Source: Spirochaetaceae bacterium
GTDB lineage: Bacteria; Spirochaetota; Spirochaetia; B11-G9
Reading direction: 5' to 3'
Assembly: GCA_030600745.1 (NCBI GenBank)
Contig: JAUVLL010000131.1
Coordinates: forward strand, 1 to 8,341
Length of the DNA stretch: 8,341 bases
Part shown: in pieces, positions 1 through 6,445 of the stretch
How positions within the stretch are numbered: the stretch's first letter is position 1
How the letters are laid out: the number at the start of each line of letters is the position of its first letter
Notes under the pieces: generated by a model
Database searches by the model: none
Told to the model about the DNA's origin: nothing
Seen by the model: only the letters and a program-made list of their open reading frames with translations
Made by a program: the position numbers and the translations under genes

Positions 1-574
1 TTTCAGTTCCGAGTATATTATTTTTAATTAAAATTTGCAGATAAATCCATTCATCAAGCTTTTCCATGGATCCTTTTATTATTAAGTCAGGTAATTCTGA
101 CTTTTCAGTTTTAAATATATTTAAAGTTGTTTTATCGATACAAAAGTGTATTGGAACAGATGATTTCCGGACGGGGATATCTCCATATTCAAAATTATCA
201 AGCTGCTGCTGTTCCTTCTTTACTTTTTCTGCCAGAGATATGTAATCATCCTTGTTGTAGTTCCCTGAAAACCAGTATTTGTTGTATTTTTCTAATAATT
301 CAGAAAGTTTAAGTAAATGTTCTTTTCTGATACTTTCAATATAGTTGTTGTTAAGTATATTAATTTCACTTTCTGAATATATATGTTCATTGGCATTTTG
401 TAATCCGTGATATAACATTTCCGGTATACTATTTGCCATATGCAGATAGTTATCTTCTATTCCATACATAACTAACGGTTCAAATCCAATAGTAAATTCA
501 TCAACTTCAGTTGCCTGAATATTATTTGAAACAAAAAAGATTATCAATAAAATATAGATATTCTTACTTATCAT
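1..574 (-). CDS. Exported protein of unknown function, N-terminal 191 residues (truncated by window edge)
   Basis: This open frame runs without a stop from the ATG at 572-574 to the left edge. I do not recognise the family. Residues 1-21 form a clear signal peptide: Lys4, a hydrophobic core (IYILLIIFFV) and a likely cleavage after IQA. The mature part is predicted to be exported or periplasmic. Residues 78-127 are charged, Lys/Glu-rich and probably helical. Residues 161-191 (LPDLIIKGSMEKLDEWIYLQ) look like the start of a beta-strand region. The ATG lies inside the end of the CheY-like gene with an 11-base overlap, and a weak GGA sits upstream, so translation is probably coupled to that gene. 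It would be the last visible gene of the leftward operon. The start is well supported by the signal peptide; the function is unknown. Confidence 0.8.
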   Translation of the reverse strand, partial: MISKNIYILLIIFFVSNNIQATEVDEFTIGFEPLVMYGIEDNYLHMANSIPEMLYHGLQNANEHIYSESEINILNNNYIESIRKEHLLKLSELLEKYNKYWFSGNYNKDDYISLAEKVKKEQQQLDNFEYGDIPVRKSSVPIHFCIDKTTLNIFKTEKSELPDLIIKGSMEKLDEWIYLQILIKNNILGTE

Positions 575-941
575 TTATTCCAGCAGCTTTGGAAACAGAA
601 GATAATATTCTTTCCGGGAGAAAAGGTTTTAATATAAAATCTCTTGCACCAAACTGAATTGCTTTGATAATATATTTTTGCTGACCCAATGCAGAGCACA
701 TTATAACTTTAGCACCAGGATCATACTGTCTGATGCGCTTCAGTGATTCCAGACCATCCATAACAGGCATTGTAATATCCATCAGTACAATGTCAGGTTC
801 CAACTCCATATACATTTTTACTGCTTCCAGACCATTCTCTGCTTCACCAAGAACAGACATATTCGAGTTTTCAAGTATTTGTCTGATTGCATCTCTCATA
901 AATGAAAGATCATCTACCAAAATTATCTTTATTGGCTCCAT
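564..941 (-). CDS. cheY: Single-domain response regulator, CheY type
   Basis: A 125-residue stand-alone receiver domain that would be phosphorylated by a histidine kinase such as CheA. All expected residues are visible when numbered from the start chosen here: acidic pair D10-D11, phospho-acceptor D55 in LMDITMP, S83 in MCSALGQQ, and K105 in LKPF. There is no output domain. The segments CSALGQQ and GARDFILKPF closely resemble Thermotoga maritima CheY, which suggests a flagellar motor or chemotaxis role, but no other chemotaxis gene is in the window. An in-frame ATG exists at 962, seven codons earlier. I prefer 941 because it places the first beta strand at the N-terminus as in the family, and because it overlaps the prfB stop as TAATG, a standard coupling arrangement. 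The gene end overlaps the next start by 11 bases. Confidence 0.88.
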   Translation of the reverse strand: MEPIKIILVDDLSFMRDAIRQILENSNMSVLGEAENGLEAVKMYMELEPDIVLMDITMPVMDGLESLKRIRQYDPGAKVIMCSALGQQKYIIKAIQFGARDFILKPFLPERILSSVSKAAGINDK

Positions 942-2042
942 TACATACCGGACCAATTCCATTTAAGATAGGATTCAATAAAACTATCAATTTTACCATC
1001 CATAACTGCCTGTATATTTCCAACTTCATATTTTGTTCTATGATCTTTTACCATGGAATACGGGTGAAATACATAAGAGCGAATCTGATTACCCCAGGAA
1101 ATATCCTTCTTTTCCTTTGCATGTTTTTCCTGTTCCTTTTCCTTTTCCGCTGAATAGAATTCAAACAACCGGCTCTTTAACACCTTCATTGCTGTTGCTT
1201 TATTTTTATGCTGACTTCTCTCATTTTGACATTGGACTACTATCCCTGTTTCCAGGTGAGTCAGTCTAACAGCTGAATCAGTTTTATTAACATGCTGACC
1301 ACCGGCACCTGAAGCACGATATGTATCAATTCTAATATCATCAGGTTTAATTTCAAATTCAATTTCATCTTCGATCATTGGTGAGCAAAAAACAGAAGCA
1401 AAGGTTGTATGACGTCTTGCACCTGAATCAAATGGAGATATTCTAACAAGACGATGGACACCCGTTTCTCCCTGTAAATTACCATAGGCATAATCACCAT
1501 CCAGTTGAATAGTAACAGATTTTACACCTCCTTCCGCTTCCATCAAGTCAATTATCCTGATTTTATAGTTATGTGTTTCCGCCCAGCGTGAATACATTCG
1601 CAGCAGCATATTAACCCAGTCACAAGCTTCAGTACCACCTGCTCCTGAGTGAATAGTCAAAAATGCACTTTTACTGTCATGTTTACCGTTAAGTAATTCC
1701 ATAAATTCAAGCTGCTCATATTTCTTTGAGATTACCTGTAGATTTTCTTCTATATCGTCAGTTAATGATTCATCTTTCTCTTCGGCAGCAATTTGAAACA
1801 ACTCATACATATCATCGAACTGCAATAAAAGAGTTTCCCATGGGGTAAGCCTTTTTTTTAATTTATTAAGTTTACCCATAACTCTTTCTGAATTCTCTCT
1901 GTTATTCCAGAAACCTTCTGAAAAAGATTCTTTTTCCAGTTTTTCTATAGATGCTTTAATTTTATCAGAGTCAAAGACGCCCCCAGGTTTCATAAATTCT
2001 TGCTTTGAGCTTGTTTATTTCATTTTCAAAATCACTTAACAT
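941..2042 (-). CDS. prfB: Peptide chain release factor 2, with +1 programmed frameshift
   Basis: RF2 terminates translation at UGA and UAA by recognising the codon and triggering peptide release on the ribosome. The gene is read in two frames. Codons 1-23 run from ATG 2042-2040 to CTT 1976-1974, followed by in-frame TGA 1973-1971. Reading resumes at GAC 1972-1970 after a +1 shift and continues to TAA at 941. The joined product is 366 residues (23 + 343), essentially the length of E. coli RF2 (365). The UGA/UAA-specifying tripeptide SPF falls at about 202-204 and the catalytic GGQ at about 247-249, close to their E. coli positions. The Met at 1993 is only an accidental start in the second frame. 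A GGGG run 8 bases before the ATG may serve as ribosome binding site. The gene lies 33 bases after the Cas2-like gene and overlaps cheY by one base. Autoregulation by RF2 level is expected from the family. Confidence 0.96.
1970..1984 (-). promoter_or_regulatory. RF2 +1 programmed ribosomal frameshift signal
   Basis: On the minus strand the sequence reads TGGGGGCGTCTTTGAC. It contains a GGGGG Shine-Dalgarno-like stimulator (1984-1980), a 3-base spacer CGT, the slippery CTT codon (1976-1974), TGA (1973-1971) and a following C at 1970. Apart from the spacer and one base 5' of the G run, it matches the E. coli prfB signal AGGGGGTATCTTTGAC, with identical spacing. UGA followed by C is a slow terminator, so when RF2 is scarce the ribosome slips forward one base and makes full-length RF2. 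The stop here is codon 24, against codon 26 in E. coli. Confidence 0.95.
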
Positions 2043-2075
2043 ATAATTACCCCGTATTTAGAAAAAATACTATTT

Positions 2076-2348
2076 TTATTTCTTTACAATGACCCTTCGC
2101 CATTTTTTCTCACGCAATGTGGTAATAACCATTGTTTCATTTAAAGGATACTGGTACATTCTAACAGAATCGTATGCATCTGTGCGTCTGTCTATATCTC
2201 TTTTCAACCTGGCCAGTTCTTTTTCTTTTATTGTAACAGATTCATGCAGTGTTTCAAATATCTGTTTAAATCCATACTCCATAAGAAGATGATTTACCGC
2301 AATCTTATTATCATCATCTGATATTTCACATACAATTGATACAAACAT
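2076..2348 (-). CDS. Stand-alone Cas2-like small protein (ferredoxin-like fold)
   Basis: A 90-residue protein with the overall layout of the Cas2 family: a hydrophobic first strand (MFVSIVCEIS), a helix ending in LLMEYGFKQI, a strand and turn (FETLHESVT), a charged helix (IKEKELARLKRDIDRR), then DSVRMYQYPL, which resembles the Cas2 strand usually written DSVRIYPL. Cas2 proteins dimerise and, with Cas1, insert spacers; some relatives are nucleases or VapD-like RNases. At the usual conserved Asp after strand 1 this protein has Glu8. No cas1, other cas gene or repeat array is in the window, so a CRISPR role is not supported here. It is the first gene of the operon containing prfB. The start sits directly after the promoter with no Shine-Dalgarno sequence, but no later Met would preserve strand 1. 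The fold assignment rests on pattern recognition only. Confidence 0.6.
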   Translation of the reverse strand: MFVSIVCEISDDDNKIAVNHLLMEYGFKQIFETLHESVTIKEKELARLKRDIDRRTDAYDSVRMYQYPLNETMVITTLREKKWRRVIVKK

Positions 2349-2354
2349 ATCTAT

Positions 2355-2383
2355 ATAATATTAAGAAGTATTTTTTCTGTCAA
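2355..2383 (-). promoter_or_regulatory. Sigma70-type promoter for the Cas2-like/prfB/cheY operon
   Basis: On the minus strand there is a perfect -35 box TTGACA (2383-2378), a 17-base spacer, and a -10 box TATTAT (2360-2355), one mismatch from consensus. Only six bases (ATAGAT) separate the -10 box from the ATG at 2348. Transcription would therefore begin at or within a few bases of the start codon, and no Shine-Dalgarno sequence can fit in the leader. Confidence 0.85.
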
Positions 2384-2398
2384 ACCCTTAATCCCCTA

Positions 2399-2427
2399 TT
2401 GATGTAAATCTATTTAACCGATATTTT
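2399..2427 (+). promoter_or_regulatory. Sigma70-like promoter for the rightward exported-protein gene
   Basis: A -35-like box TTGATG (2399-2404), a 17-base spacer and a -10-like box TATTTT (2422-2427) precede the ATG at 2435. The gap between -10 and ATG is seven bases (TACAGTA), so the expected start site is at or next to the start codon. The boxes are weaker than those of the divergent promoter. The two -35 boxes are only 15 bases apart back to back, so a regulator binding between them could affect both directions. Confidence 0.6.
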
Positions 2428-2434
2428 TACAGTA

Positions 2435-3658
2435 ATGAAAAAAATATATTTATTATTATTCTTTTTATCCACTATTCTGTTCTCCGGGCATGCTGAGGAG
2501 TTTCAGAATCATTATGTTTCAAAGCTTGCAAGTGTTGCTGAGGAATATCTTATAAGGCTCTCGTGGATCGATTCACCGGAAAATGTTAAAAAATATATTG
2601 TGTACAGGCATACATTTGAAATAAATAACAACAATTTTAAGGATGCACAACTTATTGGTGAAGTAAATACCGGTAATGAATATTTCATTGATTATCCGGA
2701 AACACCTGGAAAATATTATTATGCAGTTCTGGCATTGGATTCTGAAAATAAACCTTATAATTTATTTATTCCCTACAAAAACATTACTTCCATACCCGCC
2801 AATATTCTTTCTGTTTCTTCTCCTGATGCACTTGCAACCGTAATCACTGATATTGCGACAGTATCAACAGAAAACACAGTAGAGCTTAGTTTTAAAAGTT
2901 CAAAAGCGGATAGGTATCTGATTATCTATAGAAGCACTCACCCTATTGTTAAATATAAGTATCTTGTGCAAGCTTCACTTATTGCAACAATACCTTCTTC
3001 AAATGTAAATTATATCGATCACCCTATTCCCGGTATTTCATACTATTATGCTGTTATGGACTCGGAACTTGCAAAATCAGGCAGGTATTTATTTAATCCA
3101 GGCAGGAATCTAACAGAATACAGTGTAATAGTCGATCAAGGAGTTTCTTCTCTGGAAATTGAATCACGGGGAACTCTAAGAAACCAACCACTTCCCTATT
3201 TGGAACTTAATTCCAGTATAGATACCGGCAAAACTCTTTTAAACAACTCCTCAGAATTACCTGTTAAGTATAATTTAACTTTTGAATCCACTACAGCTGT
3301 TAATAATATTTTAAAAAATATCTATACTAACGAAAAGATTGAACTAAAACCGGTAATCCTCTCCCAGGATATTGCTATATCTGAGAATAGTGAAGAATAT
3401 CAACTTAAAAGAATACTTGAGAGTGATTTTAAAAACCAAAACTGGAGCATAGCCTATGATCTTATTTCTAATCTTTTAAGAGTTCAGCACTCTGAAAATA
3501 TTGAGCTTAAAGCTCATTTTTATAGAGGCCAGATACTGTTTTTTCAGAATAAATACAAAAAATCTTTCATGGAATTCATTTTAACAGGGAAAGATCTGAA
3601 AAAAGAAACAGAACCGTGGATAAACGAACTTTTAGATATATTACATGACGAGAAATAG
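2435..3658 (+). CDS. Exported protein with two FN3-like repeats and a TPR-like C-terminus, function unknown
   Basis: A 407-residue protein that I cannot assign to a named family. Residues 1-20 are a signal peptide (MKK, then a Leu/Phe core, cleavage after GHA), so it is probably periplasmic or surface associated. There is no Cys at the cleavage point, so no lipoprotein signal. Residues about 35-120 and 143-233 are two copies of one beta-rich unit. Each has a YIVYR or YLIIYR strand, an IDYPETPG or IDHPIPG turn, a YYYAV strand and a final LF-x-P-x(2)-N-(I/L)-T element, the pattern of a fibronectin type III-like fold. Residues about 240-315 form a linker of low similarity to anything I know. Residues about 320-407 are helical with a repeat-like rhythm (NWSIAYDLISNLL, AHFYRGQILFFQNKYKKSF), suggestive of TPR helices and protein binding. 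The gene stands alone, divergent from the prfB operon and convergent with the rnf operon. Confidence 0.85.
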   Translation: MKKIYLLLFFLSTILFSGHAEEFQNHYVSKLASVAEEYLIRLSWIDSPENVKKYIVYRHTFEINNNNFKDAQLIGEVNTGNEYFIDYPETPGKYYYAVLALDSENKPYNLFIPYKNITSIPANILSVSSPDALATVITDIATVSTENTVELSFKSSKADRYLIIYRSTHPIVKYKYLVQASLIATIPSSNVNYIDHPIPGISYYYAVMDSELAKSGRYLFNPGRNLTEYSVIVDQGVSSLEIESRGTLRNQPLPYLELNSSIDTGKTLLNNSSELPVKYNLTFESTTAVNNILKNIYTNEKIELKPVILSQDIAISENSEEYQLKRILESDFKNQNWSIAYDLISNLLRVQHSENIELKAHFYRGQILFFQNKYKKSFMEFILTGKDLKKETEPWINELLDILHDEK

Positions 3659-3690
3659 AGACGCAATATCTTGTGTCTCTATTTTTTCTT
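3653..3690 (+). terminator. Hairpin terminator shared by two convergent genes
   Basis: The left arm AGAGACGCA (3657-3665) pairs with TGTGTCTCT (3672-3680) through one G-U pair around a six-base loop (3666-3671). Flanking AAAT/ATTT pairing extends the stem to 3653-3684. A T-rich tail (ATTTTTTCTTTT) follows on the plus strand, making a good intrinsic terminator for the 2435-3658 gene. Reading leftward the tail is only TATTTCTC, so termination of the rnf/GH57 transcript is probably weaker. The TAG stops of both genes (3656-3658 and 3681-3679) lie inside the stem. Confidence 0.85.
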
Positions 3691-5583
3691 TTCCAGCTTT
3701 AATGTTACTGAAGTTGTCCAGGTTTTATCTGATTCAATTTTTATAGGCCAGCGAAGAAGGAAACATGTTGACTGGTAGATCGCTTCAATCTTCTCCAATC
3801 GTTTTGTTATAGTTTCAACAGGGAATTCCCATAAAGAAAAATTATCTGATCCGGAAACAGACATTGTTACTTTTTTCTTTTCTTCATGTATTGTAATCTC
3901 ACTTATATCATCTGCTTTAAAATATTTCTTTTCAATTTCTATCTGATTATCTGCATTACCTGTTTTTATTATTAAATTGTTAGAAGTTTTATTTAGTGAA
4001 AAATTTATTTCCGAAGCAAAGTTTGTTTTAATATCGTTTCCGGATATATTATTAATTTTATATTTTACTTGTATCGAATTTTTCTTAAAATCATAGGTCT
4101 TTAAAATTTGAAGATTATTGGAGATTCTATCTACAGTTACCGATCCTTTTGCCTTTAAATCAAGTGTTTTACGATCTCTATCAAGATCCGTAAGCGTATA
4201 TTCAGCATTTACAAAAGTACCCAATTCCCTGTAATTCATACTGGCAAAATCTTTAATACTACACTCATCTTCAATAAAATGATCTATGAATGCATTCCTT
4301 GAATACCAGTCAAATCCGTTTTTTTCATGTTCTATCTCATGATAAGACTCTCTGTACCTGGACATTGTATCAAGATAATTCCACGAATTTACAAGATAAT
4401 CCAATTCAAATAATACTCCACCTTTTTTATGCACATATGCGTTTATATACTGTCCCTGATATATATACTCATCTCCTCCATCAAAGTCAAAATCATGCGT
4501 ACTAAGGGAAGTATGGAAAATCCCCTTTTCTCTTGTACTTTTTTCAGCATTAATTAAATGAGTGTATGCAGCTTTTCTTAAATTATTATCATATATACCC
4601 GGAAGTACATTATGCCAGTAAGGGGCATTGCATTGGCTTTTCATAATCTCTTCATGTGCATTTTTTTTCCTGATTTTATCCCTTTTCACCTGGCTTGCTA
4701 AATTATTTATATAGATCATCTTCGAATAAATAAGATTACTTTCAGAATATTTTGTGAAATTTTGTTTAAAATACCCTTCTGCAGCAGTACATGGAAAGTA
4801 TACTTTTCCAACAGCTCCAAGAGTTCGTATATATCTGCCAGGATTTATTGTTTGTATACGTCTTGCATTCTCAGTTAAAAGTTCAAAAAACTTCTCAAAC
4901 CATCCGCCCTTGCAGCAGGAATCAGCAGTAATCCTGCTATTCCCGTTAATCATCATTGTGCATACTTCCGAATTACCATTTTCAAGAAGTTTCAGAAGTG
5001 AATTAATTACCAGTTCCGGATCAGCAAAATCTTCAGAGAGTCCTTTATCAATTGGGAAAACATGGATGTATTTCCCCTGATCCTCGGTTATATAGACCTT
5101 TTTCAGATCATCTCCATTGATTCCCGCATTTTTAAAAACTGTATCATCAAGGAAAGTATATTCCATCCCGCTGTTTTTAATACTTGAACTTAAGGTTGGT
5201 TCCCATATTTTTTCCGGTATCCAGCATCCCCGTGGTCTTTTTCCAAAGTGTTTTCTAATGTAAGTAGTCAGATACTCTATCTGGCTTATTCTATCTTTAT
5301 TTGGTATTATAGATAAAACGGGATTATAATATGGTCCGCCAATAAGTTCTATCTGATGACGTTTTATCATCTCATTAATAATTAAAAATATTTCAGGATG
5401 CTTATCCTCGAACCATTCAAGGACTACCCCGGAGTAAAAAACAGCAGCTTTTACTTTAGGGAATGCGTATAACAGCTTTAGAAACGGTCTATATGAGTTT
5501 TTATAAACTGTTTCCAACTGATCATTTGTACTACCAACAGGCTGAGTATTATAAATACCAAATGCCAGTCTAATTCTATTCAT
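3679..5583 (-). CDS. GH57-family 4-alpha-glucanotransferase-like protein, probably catalytically altered
   Basis: A 634-residue cytoplasmic protein, collinear with Thermococcus litoralis 4-alpha-glucanotransferase (659 residues), which transfers alpha-1,4-glucan chains. Residues 1-290 are the GH57 barrel: IELIGGPYYNPVL (78-90) is motif 2, and CWIPEKIWEP (120-129) carries E124 at the nucleophile position. The middle domain has QCNAPYWHNVLPGIY (317-331). A beta-sandwich C-terminal domain opens with DFDFDGGDEY and FELDYLVNSWNYLDT (364-406). Two catalytic regions are degraded. The usual HNHQP of motif 1 is YNTQP (11-15), and the acid/base Asp region DDGEKFG reads INGNSRI with N213. It may be inactive, regulatory or a binding protein; a working glucanotransferase seems less likely. 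The start overlaps the rnfB stop by 8 bases (ATGAATAG), so it is the last gene of the rnf operon and translation is probably coupled. Confidence 0.85.
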   Translation of the reverse strand: MNRIRLAFGIYNTQPVGSTNDQLETVYKNSYRPFLKLLYAFPKVKAAVFYSGVVLEWFEDKHPEIFLIINEMIKRHQIELIGGPYYNPVLSIIPNKDRISQIEYLTTYIRKHFGKRPRGCWIPEKIWEPTLSSSIKNSGMEYTFLDDTVFKNAGINGDDLKKVYITEDQGKYIHVFPIDKGLSEDFADPELVINSLLKLLENGNSEVCTMMINGNSRITADSCCKGGWFEKFFELLTENARRIQTINPGRYIRTLGAVGKVYFPCTAAEGYFKQNFTKYSESNLIYSKMIYINNLASQVKRDKIRKKNAHEEIMKSQCNAPYWHNVLPGIYDNNLRKAAYTHLINAEKSTREKGIFHTSLSTHDFDFDGGDEYIYQGQYINAYVHKKGGVLFELDYLVNSWNYLDTMSRYRESYHEIEHEKNGFDWYSRNAFIDHFIEDECSIKDFASMNYRELGTFVNAEYTLTDLDRDRKTLDLKAKGSVTVDRISNNLQILKTYDFKKNSIQVKYKINNISGNDIKTNFASEINFSLNKTSNNLIIKTGNADNQIEIEKKYFKADDISEITIHEEKKKVTMSVSGSDNFSLWEFPVETITKRLEKIEAIYQSTCFLLRWPIKIESDKTWTTSVTLKLEKKK

Positions 5584-6430
5584 TAACTTTTTGCGTTTCC
5601 TCTACCTCAGGTATAGTTAATTCCGCTGTATCTGCTGCTATTATACACTTTGCAGGACAGCTATCCATAGCACCGCTACGGTCACCTTCCATGTCATAAT
5701 TAATAGTTGCAAGAAAGTTTTCTACAACAAATCCACCTTCAGGGGATTTCTTTTCACATATTTTACACCCAATACACCCTACTGAGCAATATTTTTTTAC
5801 TTTTCCACCTTTATCCAGTGAATTACATGCAACAATTGCATCTGCACTATAAGGAATCATCTTTATAGCACCGGTAGGACAAACATCTACACACTTCCCA
5901 CAGCTAATACAAAGATCTTTATTAACCCATATTCGATTCTTTTCGTCCCTGCTTATTGCATCCACCGGACAAACTTTTATACAACTACCACGGGCAAGAC
6001 AGCTATATTTACAATCTTTGTCTCCTCCAAACATGGAATACATGGCATTACAGTCCTCAATTCCTTTATAGTTGTATGAAAAAACTGATGTATCTCTATT
6101 ACCTCTACAATGAACCTGAGCAACCATCTTTTCACCTGATGAAGCAGCCTCTTTGCCCATTATTTCTGCAATCTTCGCCAAAACAGTAGGCCCCCCGGGG
6201 CTGCATAAGTTGATATCTGCATCTTTATTAACGATACCTTCAGCATAACCGGAACAACCTGGAAAACCACATGCACCACAGTTGGCACCTGGAAGTATTT
6301 CTTCCACAGCACTAACCCTCTTATCTTTTTTTACAACGAGAAGCCTTGCTGCAATTGCAAGACCTATCCCCAGGATACCTCCCATCAGAGTTACAGAAAT
6401 AAATGCATAAAATATCTTAATAAAAACCAT
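5576..6430 (-). CDS. rnfB: Rnf complex electron transport subunit RnfB (ferredoxin-type iron-sulphur protein)
   Basis: RnfB is thought to take electrons from reduced ferredoxin and pass them through the Rnf chain. The 284-residue protein has one N-terminal membrane helix (about 6-32). A [4Fe-4S] domain follows, with C51, C54, C59 and C76 (NCGACGFPGC). C108 and C127 sit in the usual VHC and GIEDC positions. Two ferredoxin motifs come next: C140-x3-C144-x5-C150-x3-C154 and C174-x2-C177-x2-C180-x3-C184. The C-terminal region has C202, C215, and then C219, C222, C225, C258 and C262. The last double-ferredoxin unit looks reduced to one cluster: Ser229 stands where the fourth Cys is expected, and the second CxxCxxC is absent. 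A strong AGGAG lies five bases before the ATG (6440-6436). The gene follows rnfA by 85 bases and overlaps the GH57 gene by 8. Confidence 0.95.
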   Translation of the reverse strand: MVFIKIFYAFISVTLMGGILGIGLAIAARLLVVKKDKRVSAVEEILPGANCGACGFPGCSGYAEGIVNKDADINLCSPGGPTVLAKIAEIMGKEAASSGEKMVAQVHCRGNRDTSVFSYNYKGIEDCNAMYSMFGGDKDCKYSCLARGSCIKVCPVDAISRDEKNRIWVNKDLCISCGKCVDVCPTGAIKMIPYSADAIVACNSLDKGGKVKKYCSVGCIGCKICEKKSPEGGFVVENFLATINYDMEGDRSGAMDSCPAKCIIAADTAELTIPEVEETQKVNE

Positions 6431-6445
6431 TTGATCTCCTGAATG

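Noticed and set aside
127..312. 61-codon plus-strand open frame near the left edge
   Set aside because: It lies antisense to the exported-protein frame, which has a convincing signal peptide; no ribosome binding site or recognisable motif.
942..962. ATG at 962 as the start of cheY
   Set aside because: It adds seven residues before the usual first strand, overlaps prfB further and has no ribosome binding site. The ATG at 941 in TAATG fits better.
1970..1976. prfB frame change as a sequencing error or pseudogene
   Set aside because: The stop sits exactly in the conserved stimulator-CTT-TGA-C arrangement of RF2, and the rest of the gene is intact.
1973..1993. Met at 1993 as the true start of release factor 2
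   Set aside because: It lacks the N-terminal helix of RF2 and lies inside the frameshift leader. The upstream ATG at 2042 plus the canonical shift site gives the full family length.
2054..2070. Hairpin GTATTT/AAATAC between the Cas2-like gene and prfB
   Set aside because: It has only six AT-rich pairs with a five-base loop and no supporting context; likely chance in AT-rich DNA.
2076..2434. CRISPR locus suggested by the Cas2-like gene
   Set aside because: No regularly spaced repeats and no cas1 or effector gene occur anywhere in the window.
6188..6200. CCCCCCGGGG palindrome standing out in AT-rich DNA
   Set aside because: It encodes the SPGGP stretch after the first RnfB iron-sulphur motif and is explained by coding.
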